Origin: Chionis minor
Lineage: Eukaryota > Chordata > Aves > Charadriiformes > Chionididae
DNA length: 64,000 bases
NCBI GenBank assembly: GCA_013398295.1
Contig: VZSF01006829.1
Span: 62,001-126,000, forward strand
Reading direction: 5' to 3'
Part shown: positions 1 through 12,282 of the stretch, in pieces
Position numbering within the stretch: position 1 is the stretch's first letter
How the letters are laid out: the number at the start of each line of letters is the position of its first letter
The notes under the pieces: generated by a model
The model's database searches: none
Told to the model about the DNA's origin: nothing
The model's input: the letters and a program-made list of their open reading frames with translations, nothing else
Translations under genes and position numbers: made by a program

Positions 1-3000
1 TTTTCAGTAAATTGTTACCATGATTTGTTCTGTCTTAGGAGCCAGACTGAGCCTGGCCCTTATGCGTGTGAGGGCAATGAAGAGGAGGGAGTCTACGTTA
101 CCAGCCTTTCCCCTCGCACAGCTCACACAGAAGTAAAATAAAATTTCAGTCCATGCCTTCCTCCCTTTCCTTGTTTCCTCCCTATTGTGAAAAAGGAGGC
201 AAAGGAATGGGTGGGGAAATAGTTTTGCGACCTTGAAGTATTCCAAATTCATGAGACTGATGAATGATGAATTGTTGATCCATATGGGACTAAGGATTCA
301 TCTTTCCAAACTTTTGTCTGCAAAAAGTCTTCTTTCCTGCACCCAGGAAATCTCAGACCTGTTTAGAGAAGGTTGGAAGCTGAGGCTCTCAGATGTCCCC
401 ATGTTGACTGTCTCTGGAAGCACGGGCTGTGTAAGAACACAAAAGTATGAGATTAGGCAACAAATACTGTTTTTCAGCTACATGCTCATTACTGGAACCG
501 GCCAGACTTGCATTTGCAGGGAAAGAAACAGAAAATAATCCTGTCCTGGAAAAGTCATTCCTTCCCTATGCGTGTGAATTCAGAAACCTATGACATGTTT
601 TATTGTTTCCTTAATGGAAATTAAAACTATTAAATACGTTATTACAAACGTTTCTTACAGGCAATAACATCAGAGGTGCAGAAGCAACTGCAAAGGATTA
701 TCAGTGGTCAGCACATTTGGGAACTACCTAAGGAAAATAGGCTTTCGTGTGAACACATTGCCTCAGGGTTCACACCCTAACTTCAGTTTCTATTGAAAGT
801 GCAGATACGTGTAATCAAAAATTTAGCAAGGCTGCCTTCCCATATCAAAAACATATTCCTCTCCATTAACTGCATTCCCATCTGCTTTTTATTCTATCCT
901 TGGGTTTGCTCTGTCCTGTAAGGCTTTGGCTTGCTATATAAAATGTCACAGGATTGTGTGTGAAAGAGTTTCTATTTATTGCTGTTATTATTATTACTAT
1001 TGTTGTCAGGTAAACCTTCGCAGGGAATGGGGATACTGAGCAGAAAGAGAGGGGTGGGAAGCAAATGGCAAAGTAGTTAGTTGCTTTGCAGCTCTTCCTA
1101 CAGCAGAATTTGTACTGCCTCTTCCCACCTCTTACCAAAGGAACTGGAGTCAAAGAGTTTATCCTACCCCAGAGGAGATGTTTCACGCGACGCGTTGTTG
1201 CAAGCTGCTGCTCCGGGTTTTGACCAATGCACAAGTCACTGAGCGTTACCTCCCTCCCATGGCTTCTTATAGCAAAGCTTTCACATGGAAACAGCTGGTG
1301 AGAGAAAAGGAAAAACTTTGGGAAAAGAAAACTGCACCTGACACAGTTTTGTGATCACTCTGCAGAATCTCAGGTTGTTTGACTGTAAAAAAGAAGTTTA
1401 TTATTACTATTAAAGCATCTTCTGCTGAGATTTTTCTTTGCAACAGCACGGTTTGTGGCTGCCATCGCTTGCTCTCGCCCACAGAAGAGTCAAGGGCTGG
1501 ACACATTCTGTTTCTCTGTGTTCTCCCACACCCTGTTTTTGCTCACTGGGACGTGCAGGAGTGCGGCGACGCATGGGGCAGGCCTGGGGCTGCTTGGAAT
1601 AAATGCAGCCACACTTCGAGTTAGCTTGAAGGTAGGAGGTAGAGTGATCTGCTCCTGTTGCCCAGGTTAAATGGGGAGACGGTCCATTATATTTCATTAA
1701 ATTTTCATGGGCAGAATATACCCAAAAATCTCACACAAAGCTTACCACTATCCAGTTTGGGAAGTGAGCAGCGGGTAATGTGAGTACTGGAGAAATGTCA
1801 GGTAGGGGTTTTAGAAGAGATTGTTACTTCTGCAATTATGTGTTTTAAATACATGTAAACTAACAAAGTTCCTAAATGTATTGCTGCTAGTAAGGTCTCT
1901 AATATAGATGGTGTGAGATGGTCTGAAATGATCTTCCATCAGGAACACTTGCTAATTTCTTTGCATTGCTGTACTAAGCAAGAATTTCTTTGTTAGAAGG
2001 GCCTGAAAAAGACTCTCCCCCTCCCGGTAAATAAGCTCTTCCAAAGCTTTCCCCAAATGGTAATAAGAGAATAAAGGAACTGGGAAGCCCTGAGACACTG
2101 GGTAGTACATTTCAGGAAGAAACAAGACAGCATTATTTTTTCATTTCCAATACCGGTCTAAAATAAAGACTCGGGATAGAAAATTACACTCCAAACATTG
2201 AATGATAAGGCTATTCAAGCAAGGTTTTCAGTCAGTTCAAGGACCATGCCAGAAATTGTTATAGTGCTCGTCAAAAGAAATAGTCATGATTGTTTAAACA
2301 AAATAATTGCCTTTGACCTTTCCTAGTGAATGGTCTTCCTTCTGAAGAAAGCAGACTTCCTAATGGTGGCAGTTCTCCAAAATGCTATAGTAGTGCTTTT
2401 TCATTAATGGCGTGAAGTGATTATCGTTGGAAAATTCATATTAGGTTGGATTTTTGATATTTTAAATCATTTCCAAAAACCTCAATCCTGATTTCTTTCA
2501 CGTTAAAGAACCGATGACTTGAATGAGGCAAAAAGAGCCAATGCATCTCACCAGAGAGAAATGCTTCCATTTCGTGGATGCAGGAATTAGTGCTTTATCT
2601 GTGTTGAAGGCAAGTGTGCTAGCAGGAATGACCCGTTGCTCTGGTCTCCCAGCCAGGGGACCGGTCAGAGCAGGATGCGGCTCCTGTGCAGCCCTGAGTG
2701 CACAACACAGCCTTGTCCTCGCGCAGATTTGGGATGCCATCAAGCTGTGCGATAGGAGCTAGACGATGGAAACCACTGCATGCACAGACAACCCGCATGT
2801 TGTTAGCAAGCCCAGTACAATTATTTAGTTATTTAGTTATTCTTACTTATTGCTGTCGTTCTGTTCGTTACTGAGGCTTCAACTGTCCCGCTGTTAAGAC
2901 TGATAGGAATATCAAGAGAGGACATGTCTGGCCAGAGTAGCTTGGATCTTGATGTACGGTGTATTGCTAAATGTGGTGGGGCTAAAATATATGTAATTTG

Positions 3001-3124
3001 CACAGGAAGAACCAAATGCTACTTTAGTCCAGCAGGTGTTAGTGCTGGTCACATTATTCCTGTGCCTAGAGGCCTTGTTGCATCCCTAACAGGGCATCGC
3101 TGAGCTACCCACAGTTCAAATTAC
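1..3124. other. intergenic DNA, no gene recognised
   Basis: I find no protein-like exon, RNA gene or transposon here. The open frames are short (at most about 120 codons), overlap on both strands and resemble nothing I know. Local features are a TTATTTAGTTATTTAG-type short AT repeat near 2820 and small GC-richer patches near 1140-1215 and 2640-2740. It lies about 17-20 kb upstream of the GAB1 exon. In mammals the gene on this side of GAB1 is USP38, but I see none of it. Confidence 0.6.
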
Positions 3125-3277
3125 AATCATAGAATCACAGAATGGTTTAGGTTGGAAGGGACCTTGCAGATCATCAAGTTTCAACCCCCCTGCCATAGGC
3201 AGGGACACCTCCCACTAGACCTGGTTGCCCAAGGCCACATCCAGCCTGGCCTTAAACACCTCCAGGGAATCACAGTG
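3125..3277 (-). mobile_element. CR1 LINE 3'-end fragment
   Basis: The plus strand opens with AATCATAGAATCACAGAATG, then a GGTTGGAAGGGACCTT block and a run matching CCCACTAGACCTGGTTGCCC. These are the reverse complement of the 3' end of avian CR1 retrotransposons. The element therefore lies on the minus strand, 5'-truncated to about 150 bp as most CR1 copies are. It carries no coding capacity. The right-hand limit is approximate because similarity fades after the CCTTAAACACCTCCAGGGA block. Confidence 0.93.
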
Positions 3278-6200
3278 GTCTAAATAGTGAGTCTAGGTAG
3301 CAAGTCCAAATTGACTTGATTGCCACTCTGCCAGTGTAACACAAGGTGAGATTTTGCCTGCAGGTGGAGGCAGCTCCTTCAGTGGCAGCCGGGTCAGATG
3401 GCTGTTCCTAGCCCTGCTCCTTCCCCATCGCAAGTGGAGGGAGTAGGTACAGGTAAGGGAAGGTGCAACTGAATCCTCCTTTTGCCTTGGAAATCTTGGT
3501 CGCCAAATGTTCCCACATTTCTGGCGTGTTTTGCTTACTCCAGAGCTCAGTGGACAGACTTGCAGCTTCCTAGAGCTGTCTGATTCTTCAAAAAGATGTC
3601 TCTTCCCCAGATCTGAGCCTTCACTTGTGAAACCCTCTGCCAACGGGCGTTCCCGCTGTGTGTAAATACATTGCCAGTGTGCACACCAAAGTCCGCGCGA
3701 CCAGCGCTAATAAGTTCATTTTTAAGCCTTCTGCTGGTGAACCAGTGTCTGATTAACAATGTCAATTTTTTACACAGATAGACCTAGAGTGTTATCATCG
3801 ACTTTGCCAATATGTAATTCATTCATCCAAAGCAAAGATATTCTTTCTTGGAAAGAAAAAAAAGAGTTGATGCAACTCAAAGTCAATATGAGCCTCAGTC
3901 CATAAGCACTCTAACATAAGCATGGTAGAATGACTTACTACACAGCATGTGATACAGCTTACTGCTCGCTTTTAGAAAGATTATAGTTAATGAGATAATC
4001 TTGAGCAGCACTTCAGGCTTGGCTTACTCTTTGGGAAGATTAGGAATGATAGGTATCTGAGTCTGTCATAATACTAAATCAAAAGCTATTATGGTGTCGT
4101 TAAGGCTCATGGTACAACTAGGATGACATGGGATCAGTGGGATTCAAAGGCCGCGGGAGGGACTGTCTGCCTTTTCTTCCTGTTCTCACTGGGTTTGATG
4201 GATCCATCCTGGGAAACTTCACCTCGTGGTGAAAGCTGTGGTGCAAAGCTGCCCTGGAGCACCTGCAGCTCCCCACAGCCCCTGCAGAAGACAGCTATGT
4301 GTTGCAGGCCAGCCTCTTCTTTTATCAACTTGCCTCCTAGGCCCTATATGCCACAGCAGAGCCCAGGATGGAGAGCATTCAGCGGGACAGAGGAAGAAGT
4401 CCTGAAATTTGGATGCGGAGGCAGCGTGACCTCTATTCCCTGCATGAGCAGAGAGGCTGTGCGGTTACCACTGCCCTACTTCTGTACGGAAGGATCTATA
4501 AACGATAAAAAGCAGTGCAGAACGATGCACAAAGCCACTGCTGTTAGTAGTATTGACGTGCTGCAAGAGTACCAGCACTTCATTCTTTCAGTATCATTTG
4601 GTATCGTGCAAAAAGTTACAATTTGGACTACCCCATGGTACATTCCCCACCAAAAAAATGCCATTACAGGGGTATATACCTCCCCTCCCACAAGCTGCAC
4701 TGCTGCATCAGCAGTAGCAGCCCTGGATGTCTGTGGCAGTACGCCCACACAGGCTTTGTAAACCCTTATTAATTGTTTCAGTGTATGAGAAAAACATAAA
4801 TGAAGATATTGATTATTTCAGTCTTCTAAGCTCATTATATCTGCGGATACTGAAAATGCTTTTAAACCCAGGAGATTATGCAGGGCAAAGCCCCTTCTGT
4901 GATGCTCTGGAAGATTACGGGAATAGTTATGGATATACTCACACATGCACCTTGGTGGTGTTCCATACAATTGCGATAACTTATATCTCAAGGTGATATC
5001 TGTTTTACTGGATCTCTTAGAAAGCTGCCGACTTTCTAAACTGTGTTGTTTTGCCAAAGTTATGTTGCTGATTCCCACGACATTGTGGGCTTTCCTGATG
5101 TGGGAGATCTGCCTTGGTTGATGATGGTGTATGAAAACTACTGGTGTAAGATGTTGCACTGTAATTATATCGTATGTATGCATAGCCCTGCACTCTGCAG
5201 AAAGGAATGCCATACTACTTAGCGTTTATCAGTTCCCTATCTATGGGTAAGCTAGGAGAGCTGCTCTTCTTATCTTACCAAGCCCGTGTTTCTGAAGCTG
5301 AAGGTCACAAATTCCAAAAAGCTAGATCACAACGTGGTGCGAGCCTGTCTTTGTGTCTGTGGCCTCTTACCAATGTCATCTCGTCTTTAAACTGAATTCC
5401 TGTCAGCATATATGTGCTGCCTGGAAGTGAAAAACATTTTCATCTTACATAGAAAAGATTTACACAGTGACTGAAGCATTACATGGTTACTTGCCGCTTC
5501 CCAGTTACTGTGCTTTCCACCTTTTCCATGCCAGTTACATCGCAAGCGAGAAAAGGTCCATTTAACAACCGTCATATGCGGCATTTATTATGGACTGCAG
5601 CTGTTGACAGTTATGCAACTGGGATGAAATGCATCCCCATAAAAAGCACTAAGATGAGGCCTGTGGCACCGCACAGAGTCAGTCTAAATCCTCAAAATAG
5701 ACTCAGGTAGAGCGTGCAGCAACTAGGAGTCTAAGTGGACAACTGCGATCCGAGACATTTCAACCATGTTCTATAATATTTTTAATGTACGATCCACCTA
5801 ACCCAAGCAATTTCACTTCCCCATCTCTGGTTGCTGTCTAGGCACTTTGACTAGGAAACAGCAAACGCAGCATGTTTCTCGTTTTGCTGTTTTCCCTCAG
5901 AGAAACTTAGGAAATTGCTTTTTTTAAATGCTGAGTTACAGCTTGTTTAGACCAGACACTAACTTTGCGCCATGACAGGGTCTCCTATTTGAATTTACAC
6001 TCTGTTTTTATGCAGCTTTGAAGAACACGTCACACACTTTCCTCCCATAGTTTAGTATAGTGCAAAATTGCTTCAGTTCCCACCAGCTTCAGCAACTTGC
6101 AGGACGTCTCTTTTTTTATGCTGAGATTTTGGCAGGGGCTTTGCAGAAACAGCAGTATGGATGTATGGTCGTGTAAGAGCAGATTTATAGTTGCACATGA

Positions 6201-6790
6201 ACTTTTTAATGCTTTAACGTCGTAATCCCCTTGCATTCGGGTTTGGGCTTCCCCTTGTGTCTTGCAAGGCCCAGCGTGCTCCCCCAGAAGAGCTCACCTT
6301 ACGCCCGTCGAAGTCTGCCCATCTGGGGAAGTGTGACAGAGCAGTGTGTACCAGTGTGCTAGAGTAAATATTTCTTTAGGTTTGGAAAGGTCAAATACAA
6401 GATTCAATAACACTCTTCAAGTCAACAAAGCCGACCTGTAGCACCAGGTCGTGTTTTGACACATTTTTTTAGGCGAGGTTTTTCCCAAAACATTGCTATT
6501 CTAAGCATTTCAAAATCAGAGGCCATGTTGCTATTGATTATTGTTTGCATGCTTGAAGCAACAAGGACCAACCCTCTACTGAGCTGGACAAACACGGGCA
6601 GTGTGAGAGCAGGCATGGGAAAACTTGGCAGTTGCTTATAGCAAGAGGCTGATCTGGATGCAAAACAGACATTATTTTATAGTGTATTTTCTCTCTACCA
6701 GATCTCTATAATACCATAAAGAGCATCGCTGTCATACTAAATTCCTGCTCTGAGTCAGAGAGGAGTTGAAGCAGAAGAGCCTCCGACATG
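3278..6790. other. intergenic DNA, no gene recognised
   Basis: No recognisable gene or transposon. It contains one unusually long open frame (4123-4761, listed separately). Codon-like structure is otherwise absent, and open frames on both strands are short. Confidence 0.55.
4123..4761 (+). other. unexplained 212-codon open frame
   Basis: An ATG-initiated single frame of 212 codons ends in TAA. I do not recognise the product. It has no obvious domain, has scattered cysteines, and has a short hydrophobic stretch at residues 17-26 that does not look like a clean signal peptide. Minus-strand open frames overlap it, which argues for local base composition rather than selection. Its length is somewhat above what random 64-kb DNA usually gives, so it is worth one homology search. 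No intron or poly(A) context supports a gene. Confidence 0.12.
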
Positions 6791-6967
6791 GTCCCCCAGT
6801 CCTGCGTCTGCCAGGAGGTGTAGCGAGAACAAAACCCCAGGATTCTGCCCCACAGCTCTTTATCCTAACATCCCTCCTGTCCCCCCAGTCCTGCGTCTGT
6901 CAGGAGGTGTAGCGAGAACAAGCCCCCAGGAGTGGGCCCCACAGCTCTTTATCCCAACACCCCTCCT
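6791..6967. repeat. tandem duplication of an 88-bp unit
   Basis: Two adjacent copies (6791-6878 and 6879-6967) share the blocks CCAGTCCTGCGTCTG, CAGGAGGTGTAGCGAGAACA and CACAGCTCTTTATCC, with roughly 10% differences. A third copy starts (GTCCCCCTGGGAGG) and then diverges. Read on the minus strand, each unit has an ATAAAGAGC block followed by a C-rich tail, somewhat like the R/U5 part of an LTR. I cannot name a family. It could equally be a plain minisatellite. Confidence 0.85.
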
Positions 6968-8656
6968 GTCCCCCTGGGAGGAATGAAACTGGCTTAATGC
7001 CTGAGAAGTCCTGGAGTTAGATCCCAAAGACACTCCCTGCCTCAAAAAATTTACAATATCTAAGAAAAAAAAACCCCACCAACCCAAGGGCAATACAGGC
7101 ACTGCACTCTCCTCCACCTTACAGCTCAATTTACTTTCCCCCATCCTTCCTTACTTTTCTTTTTTTGTTTTTTACCTTGTCTTTGCTTGACTAATAACAT
7201 CATCCACTTGCCCTACAGTAAATACACCTTCTTTGCTTGCCTGCAATGTGGTTTTGTGAATGCTGTATCTAGATTGCTACAGAATAAAATTAAAGCAAAA
7301 TCACTGTTGTCCATTAATATCAATAGACTTTTAAATTGGTTTCTTTCATGCTTTCATGCTCTGCTTTTATTAGATCTTTAAGTCGCTGTGTTCTTGTTAA
7401 GATTACAGGATGTTGTAACTAATGGAAATAAGCCGTTGCAACAACTTTGACATTACTAGTCAGGAACAGTTCATATTTCATAAACCTGTTTTATGGGAGC
7501 CTGTAATTATACATCAGTAAGAAAATATGAACTATATACTGTATGCATGCTTTTCAATTTTCAGCCAGAAAATTTTAGTGTAGAAGCTCGATCGTTTTCA
7601 AAGGGCAGAATGTGCTGTATTGAACCAAGATACTGTGTTAAACTGGAAGAGATTAACTGTATACCCAGAACAGAACAAACTCTTCTTGCAAGTGAAACCT
7701 TTATTAAGCAAAATGTGGTGGTGCAAATTTTGCCGTTTTGCCATAAAGAGCCTGAGTGCTCCACAGAGATGGAGATGTATAACCACTGACAGACATAAAA
7801 GTGATCAAGGTCATAAAATACAGCTGGGGTTACGATACTTCTCCTCACCTTATCATGTGAAGTGATTTCAATTCACTTTTAACCTTTGGTTAGGTCCTAG
7901 ATAGGTCTTTATCAAGCCTGCACATGCGTGTAACAAAGTAGACTTTAGCTTATTATCACTATTACTTTATCTGTCTTTGCTCAATTAGGTGTGTTGCGCA
8001 CTTCTCAAAGGGGATTAAGCACCTCATTTTTTACTACCGTAAACTCACCACGAGCTGTGCCAGGAAGAGAAAAAAAGGCACCATTGCACCTGACAAGGCA
8101 CCATTGTCCTGCGGCGCCCCGGGAAGGGACACTGCAAGTGTTGGGAAAGGCACACCAAAGCTGCTTGTTTCCTGGAAGAGTCTTGGTACTGTGGAGCAAA
8201 AGTCACAGGCTCACTGCCAAAATTGAAGGGGGGAAAAAAAGAAAAAAAAAAAAAAGAGAATCCGAATCCTTGTAATCCCTTGAGGTCTGTAGCTGTCCAA
8301 AAGTTTGAACGCTTGTGCGGTTATTTTCTGCTCCCTGTCCTCTCTCGCTACCCAAGCTGTTTGCAGAAAGAAGTTTCGGACTTCCTGCCATTTTGATCAC
8401 AACTCTTGATTATTTCTAATTTGCAGTCTGTGGGAGCCCAAGGACTAGCACAGAATTTCATGTTGCAAACTTAGGTCTTCCTACTCTGTGACTGAGGTAT
8501 TACATGCCAGATGACTGCAGTATTACATACATGAAATAACAGACATGTTATGCTCATGTAAAGGCTCACAACAGAGTGCAACATGCAGGGCGGGACAGCT
8601 TTCAGGGAGTGAGCTGACTGCTCACAGACTTGCTTGGAACAACAGGATCGTGATAG
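6968..8656. other. intergenic DNA, no gene recognised
   Basis: No gene recognised. It contains an A-rich run near 7062-7075 and a poly-A/G tract at 8234-8262. Overlapping frames on both strands at 7493-7865 have no recognisable content. Confidence 0.55.
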
Positions 8657-8968
8657 ATCACAGAATCATAGGGTGATAGAACAATTGGTTGGAAGGGACC
8701 TTCAAGTATCATCCAGTTCCAACCCCCCTGCCATGGGCAGGGACACCTCCCACTAAATCCTGGTTGCTCAAAGCCCCATCCAGCCTGACCTTGAACACTG
8801 CCAGGGATGGGGCATCCACAGCTTCCCTGGGCAACCTGTTCCAGTGCCTCACCACCCTCAGAGTAAAGAATTTCTTCCTAATATCTGATCTAAATCTACC
8901 ATCTTTCAGCTTAAAACCGTTACCCCTCGTCCTATCACTACACTCCCTGATAAAGAGTCCCTCCCCAG
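8657..8968 (-). mobile_element. CR1 LINE 3' fragment
   Basis: The plus strand begins ATCACAGAATCATAGGG, followed by TTGGAAGGGACCTTCAAG, a CCATGGGCAGGGACACCTCC block, and GGGCAACCTGTTCCAGTGCC. This is the reverse complement of the last roughly 300 bp of a CR1 element, so the element is on the minus strand. Its upstream (higher-coordinate) part corresponds to the end of ORF2 and is broken. The plus-strand open frame across it (8689-9042) is an antisense artefact of the repeat. Confidence 0.95.
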
Positions 8969-9267
8969 AGATGGGTCACCACCCTCCATCTCTGCACGCC
9001 TGGCTCCCAACCCCACTGCTTCTTTTTACCGTTCTGGGCTAACCCTACGTCTCTGGTCCCCCCACCCTCCTGCTGTCCTCCCGCAGCTCACAACACCCCT
9101 CTCCCACAGCAAGAGAGTGACGTTGTGCAAAGAAGAGTGAAACCCCTCTCTTCCGCTCCCAAGGGAAGTGAGATGAGGTGCCACATTCATTTCACACCCC
9201 TGGCAAGTCATGGCCTCTTGACAGGGTCGTGAGCACCCTGTCACACACCCTCTCCAACACTCCACGC

Positions 9268-9386
9268 TGGAATTGTGTGTCTGATCAAGTAAGCAACGGT
9301 TTTACTTCTTACCGTGCTGGATGACCTGGACTTTGTGAACAAGGTGATGGCCTGGTCAGTAACTGGGGTTTTGTTCCCCTCAACCT
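9268..9386. repeat. dispersed repeat, copy A
   Basis: About 119 bp that aligns along its length with 11224-11334. Shared blocks are CTGATCAAG, GGATGACCT, TGATGGCCT and CCCTCAA, with one 7-bp gap. The minus strand is stop-free in the same frame in both copies, which hints at decay from a coding or LTR region of a retroelement. The family is not identified. Confidence 0.75.
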
Positions 9387-9592
9387 TGATCTTGGGTTTC
9401 AATCCCTCCAATGAGACGGGGAAAGTTCTTAATCAGTGAAGAGAGAGAATCCTCTCCTCTTCACAACGATGTTTCTCAACCTCCTGAAACTTCCCACCGA
9501 GCCTTCCCAGCCACCCGTCCTTGTTCTGGGCACGCAGTCTAGCTTTCCCGTTGAACTGGAGGTTGCTGCTCCTCAGGATGAAGACAGTCTAA

Positions 9593-9619
9593 GCCATTTT
9601 CGCCATTTTCGCCATTTTC
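9593..9619 (+). repeat. three perfect GCCATTTTC 9-mers, YY1-like
   Basis: Three head-to-tail copies of GCCATTTTC. The second and third are preceded by C, giving CGCCATTTT, which fits the known YY1 consensus (CGCCATnTT). Such clusters are known in promoters and LTRs. Whether this one binds anything is inference; it lies about 10.6 kb upstream of the GAB1 start codon. Confidence 0.8.
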
Positions 9620-11223
9620 TGTGGGGAAGCAAAACTTGAGTTTGCCTACATTACTGAAAAGCCTTGTGCTGCCTATTCTCTGGAGAGAAAATTCACATGT
9701 TAGAAATATTAAGAAGGAAATTAGGAAATCAATATGTTAGAAATACTAAGAAGCAATAAGCAACACACTCTTTGAAGGAAAAAAAAGTCAGTGCTTGCCG
9801 AACAGATACACTGTCTATGGATTTCATTGTGAAGTTACCCACTCAGTAGAGTGCAACGCTGGTCTTAAATCTTTATGGTCAGTACAACATACTGCATACG
9901 AGATTGTGGGTGAGCTGTTCTCCTTTATGGGTAAGGTTCTCCTTTTTGGAGAGCTAACGTGTCAAAAAGAGGTATTTCTTCCTCCTTCTTCCTAAAGTGT
10001 CGAGCAGCAGCAGCACATTGGAGAAAACATGGTGATTAAACCGAAGAAGTAATTCAGTAATGTTTGGCCATGTTATCTGCTTTTATTTGCTGACTGTCTC
10101 TGCTACAGGTGTAGAATCTGGCACGGGAAGGGTTGACTTGCTGTGAGTCCAGCTAAAACCACCAGCTGCCTACAGGCCAGTCTTGAGCTGCTGATTTGCA
10201 CCTTTTTGATCAGGCCACAGGAGCCCTCCCAGTTCCCTCCATCTTCCCACATGCTGAGGAGGTGAATTAACCACAGGTTACCCCATGTTTTCCTGTTTGC
10301 ATCCTTCTCTCTGTTTTCCACGAGGATTTTGTTTGGATCACTGATTTCTTCCACATATAAATGAAACACCACCAATACACCCGGCCTCCAGGGGAACAGG
10401 AATACCCACAGGAAGCTTTCAAGCAATCTAAAAACACTGCAAAGATGAAGCATTAAGAAAATGCACATTAACATTTTTAGAGAGAATTCCAGTAGGTGCT
10501 ACCCTTCCAAAAAATCCCCCAACCAACAACTGTTAATCACTACCTAGCAAAATTACAGCTTCAATTCCTTTTTTAACATCCAAACTCTGAAAGTTTTAAT
10601 TTTTCCTCAGAAAAAAACTCCAGAGGAACACTTTGTGAAATATTCGGTGCATGTGAAGGAAGACCTGAATGATACCTGAGGCCTACACCAATGGCCCTAG
10701 GATAAATCTTCGCGGAGTGCCTTTTTCCTGTAGTATTTGTGTAACAGATACTGAATGGCAGGAATGCCTATGCCTGCCTGCAACGGTTACTGTTCTGGAA
10801 CAGATTTCAGCGTGCAGCAAATGAAGCGACTGATTCAAGATTATGCCATAATAGCTACGCCATAAAAATGAACCTGTAAAAATAAGTATTTCACTCCTGG
10901 AATACCAAATCCTTTGCTAAAGGCTTACATCTCAAAAACCACAAAGAGATATCTGTCTGTTAAAGCCCACAGGAAGCATGGACAGCTTACAGATGAGCCC
11001 GAGAGTAATAGTCTAGAAAAAATGGCAACATTAAAACCTTTAAAATATGATGTAATAGTCTCTGGTAGAGGTAGACGAATCAGTAAATGGAAAATATTTA
11101 TTTGGGGGTCAAATGTAGCTCTTTCACCTGGTCATAAGTTTCCTGTGAATGGTTCAATTCATGGTTTTTGCGAACAGTGGCTTGCTAGGGAATTGTTCAT
11201 GGCGACTATTCACATAGCAATAT

Positions 11224-11334
11224 TGGAGTTGTGTGGCTGATCAAGACAGCAGCAGTTTTATTTCTCACTACCTTGGATGACCTTGGGAAAAGCTGATGGC
11301 CTAACCAGTGAACTGGGATATTGTTACCCTCAAG
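11224..11334. repeat. dispersed repeat, copy B
   Basis: The partner of 9268-9386 in the same orientation, roughly 70-75% identical by eye. Flanks outside the aligned block do not match, so this is a dispersed element rather than a recent segmental duplication. It is probably an old transposon fragment of an unidentified family. Confidence 0.75.
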
Positions 11335-12235
11335 GAAACTGTGGCATGTGGAGGGACAGAGATAGGAGAGAATATATAGCAATTTTTAGGGAATTTAAAT
11401 TTTTGCTTTTAAATACAAGTAGAACATTCTATCTATTCACCTGTAATGTATAAATATTTTTTCCCATCTTTGGATTTCATTTTTTAAATTAAAATATTTG
11501 TTTGTGTCAGGAAGAAGCAAGGGGAGTGTAGCATTTCTGTTACACCACTGAGGAGCTGCAGAAGGGACAAAGCCTCTTAACACTCTCACTCCACTGAAAA
11601 ATGTCAAAGAGGCATCATTTTGTGGCAGGGAGAAAAAGGAAAGAGTTTTTATCTTAGTGACTTTTACTGAGCTCTTCAGATTTCATCTGAATTTTGCAGT
11701 GTTGGCAAGAATGAGTCCATACCTTTTCTCTCCACTAACCCTCAGATTCATCTCATTGTGTATTGTGTATTACTGACAACTCGATTGTCCTCCAGAAGTA
11801 CTGGAAATGATGCAAGAGAAAAGGAACAATCTCCCTAAATTGTGAACGTGATCATCGATGCTACTTGTAAAACTACAGTGTTGTTGTCCCTTCCTCCCCT
11901 TTTTTCTGGACTTGGCCTGAGATCCCAGAAAAGCAGCTGTGACTCCACTGTTCTCCTGACTGTCCTCTTTCTCTTAGGTGTTTTTACATTGTCTTGGACA
12001 CTGCGTGACCTCGGGGCCAGCTCTTTCTCTTCCCCTGACAGTGGCACCACACGTTCTCTAACCTGCCAGCTCCAATCTGATTTTTTTCTTTCTGGTTTGA
12101 GGAGTACAGAAATGTTTGAAAGACGTAATTGAAGCTCAGGCAATATCTTATGTTCCGCTCACTTAGCTGAGACAGTCTGCTTTACTCCACTCCGGTGCAC
12201 TCCTGATGAGATAATAATTCTTGCCAGAAAAGATC

Positions 12236-12282
12236 AGATCAAGCCTGAAAGAGTTCAGATCGAGCCTGAAAGAGTTCAGATC
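12236..12282. repeat. 21-bp tandem repeat, 2.2 copies
   Basis: AGATCAAGCCTGAAAGAGTT plus C at 12236-12256 is repeated at 12257-12277 with one A-to-G change, then a partial AGATC follows. Units are a multiple of three, so frames on both strands stay open through them and create spurious repeat peptides. Confidence 0.9.

Noticed and set aside
8689..9042. 117-codon plus-strand frame
   Set aside because: Antisense reading of a CR1 3' end.
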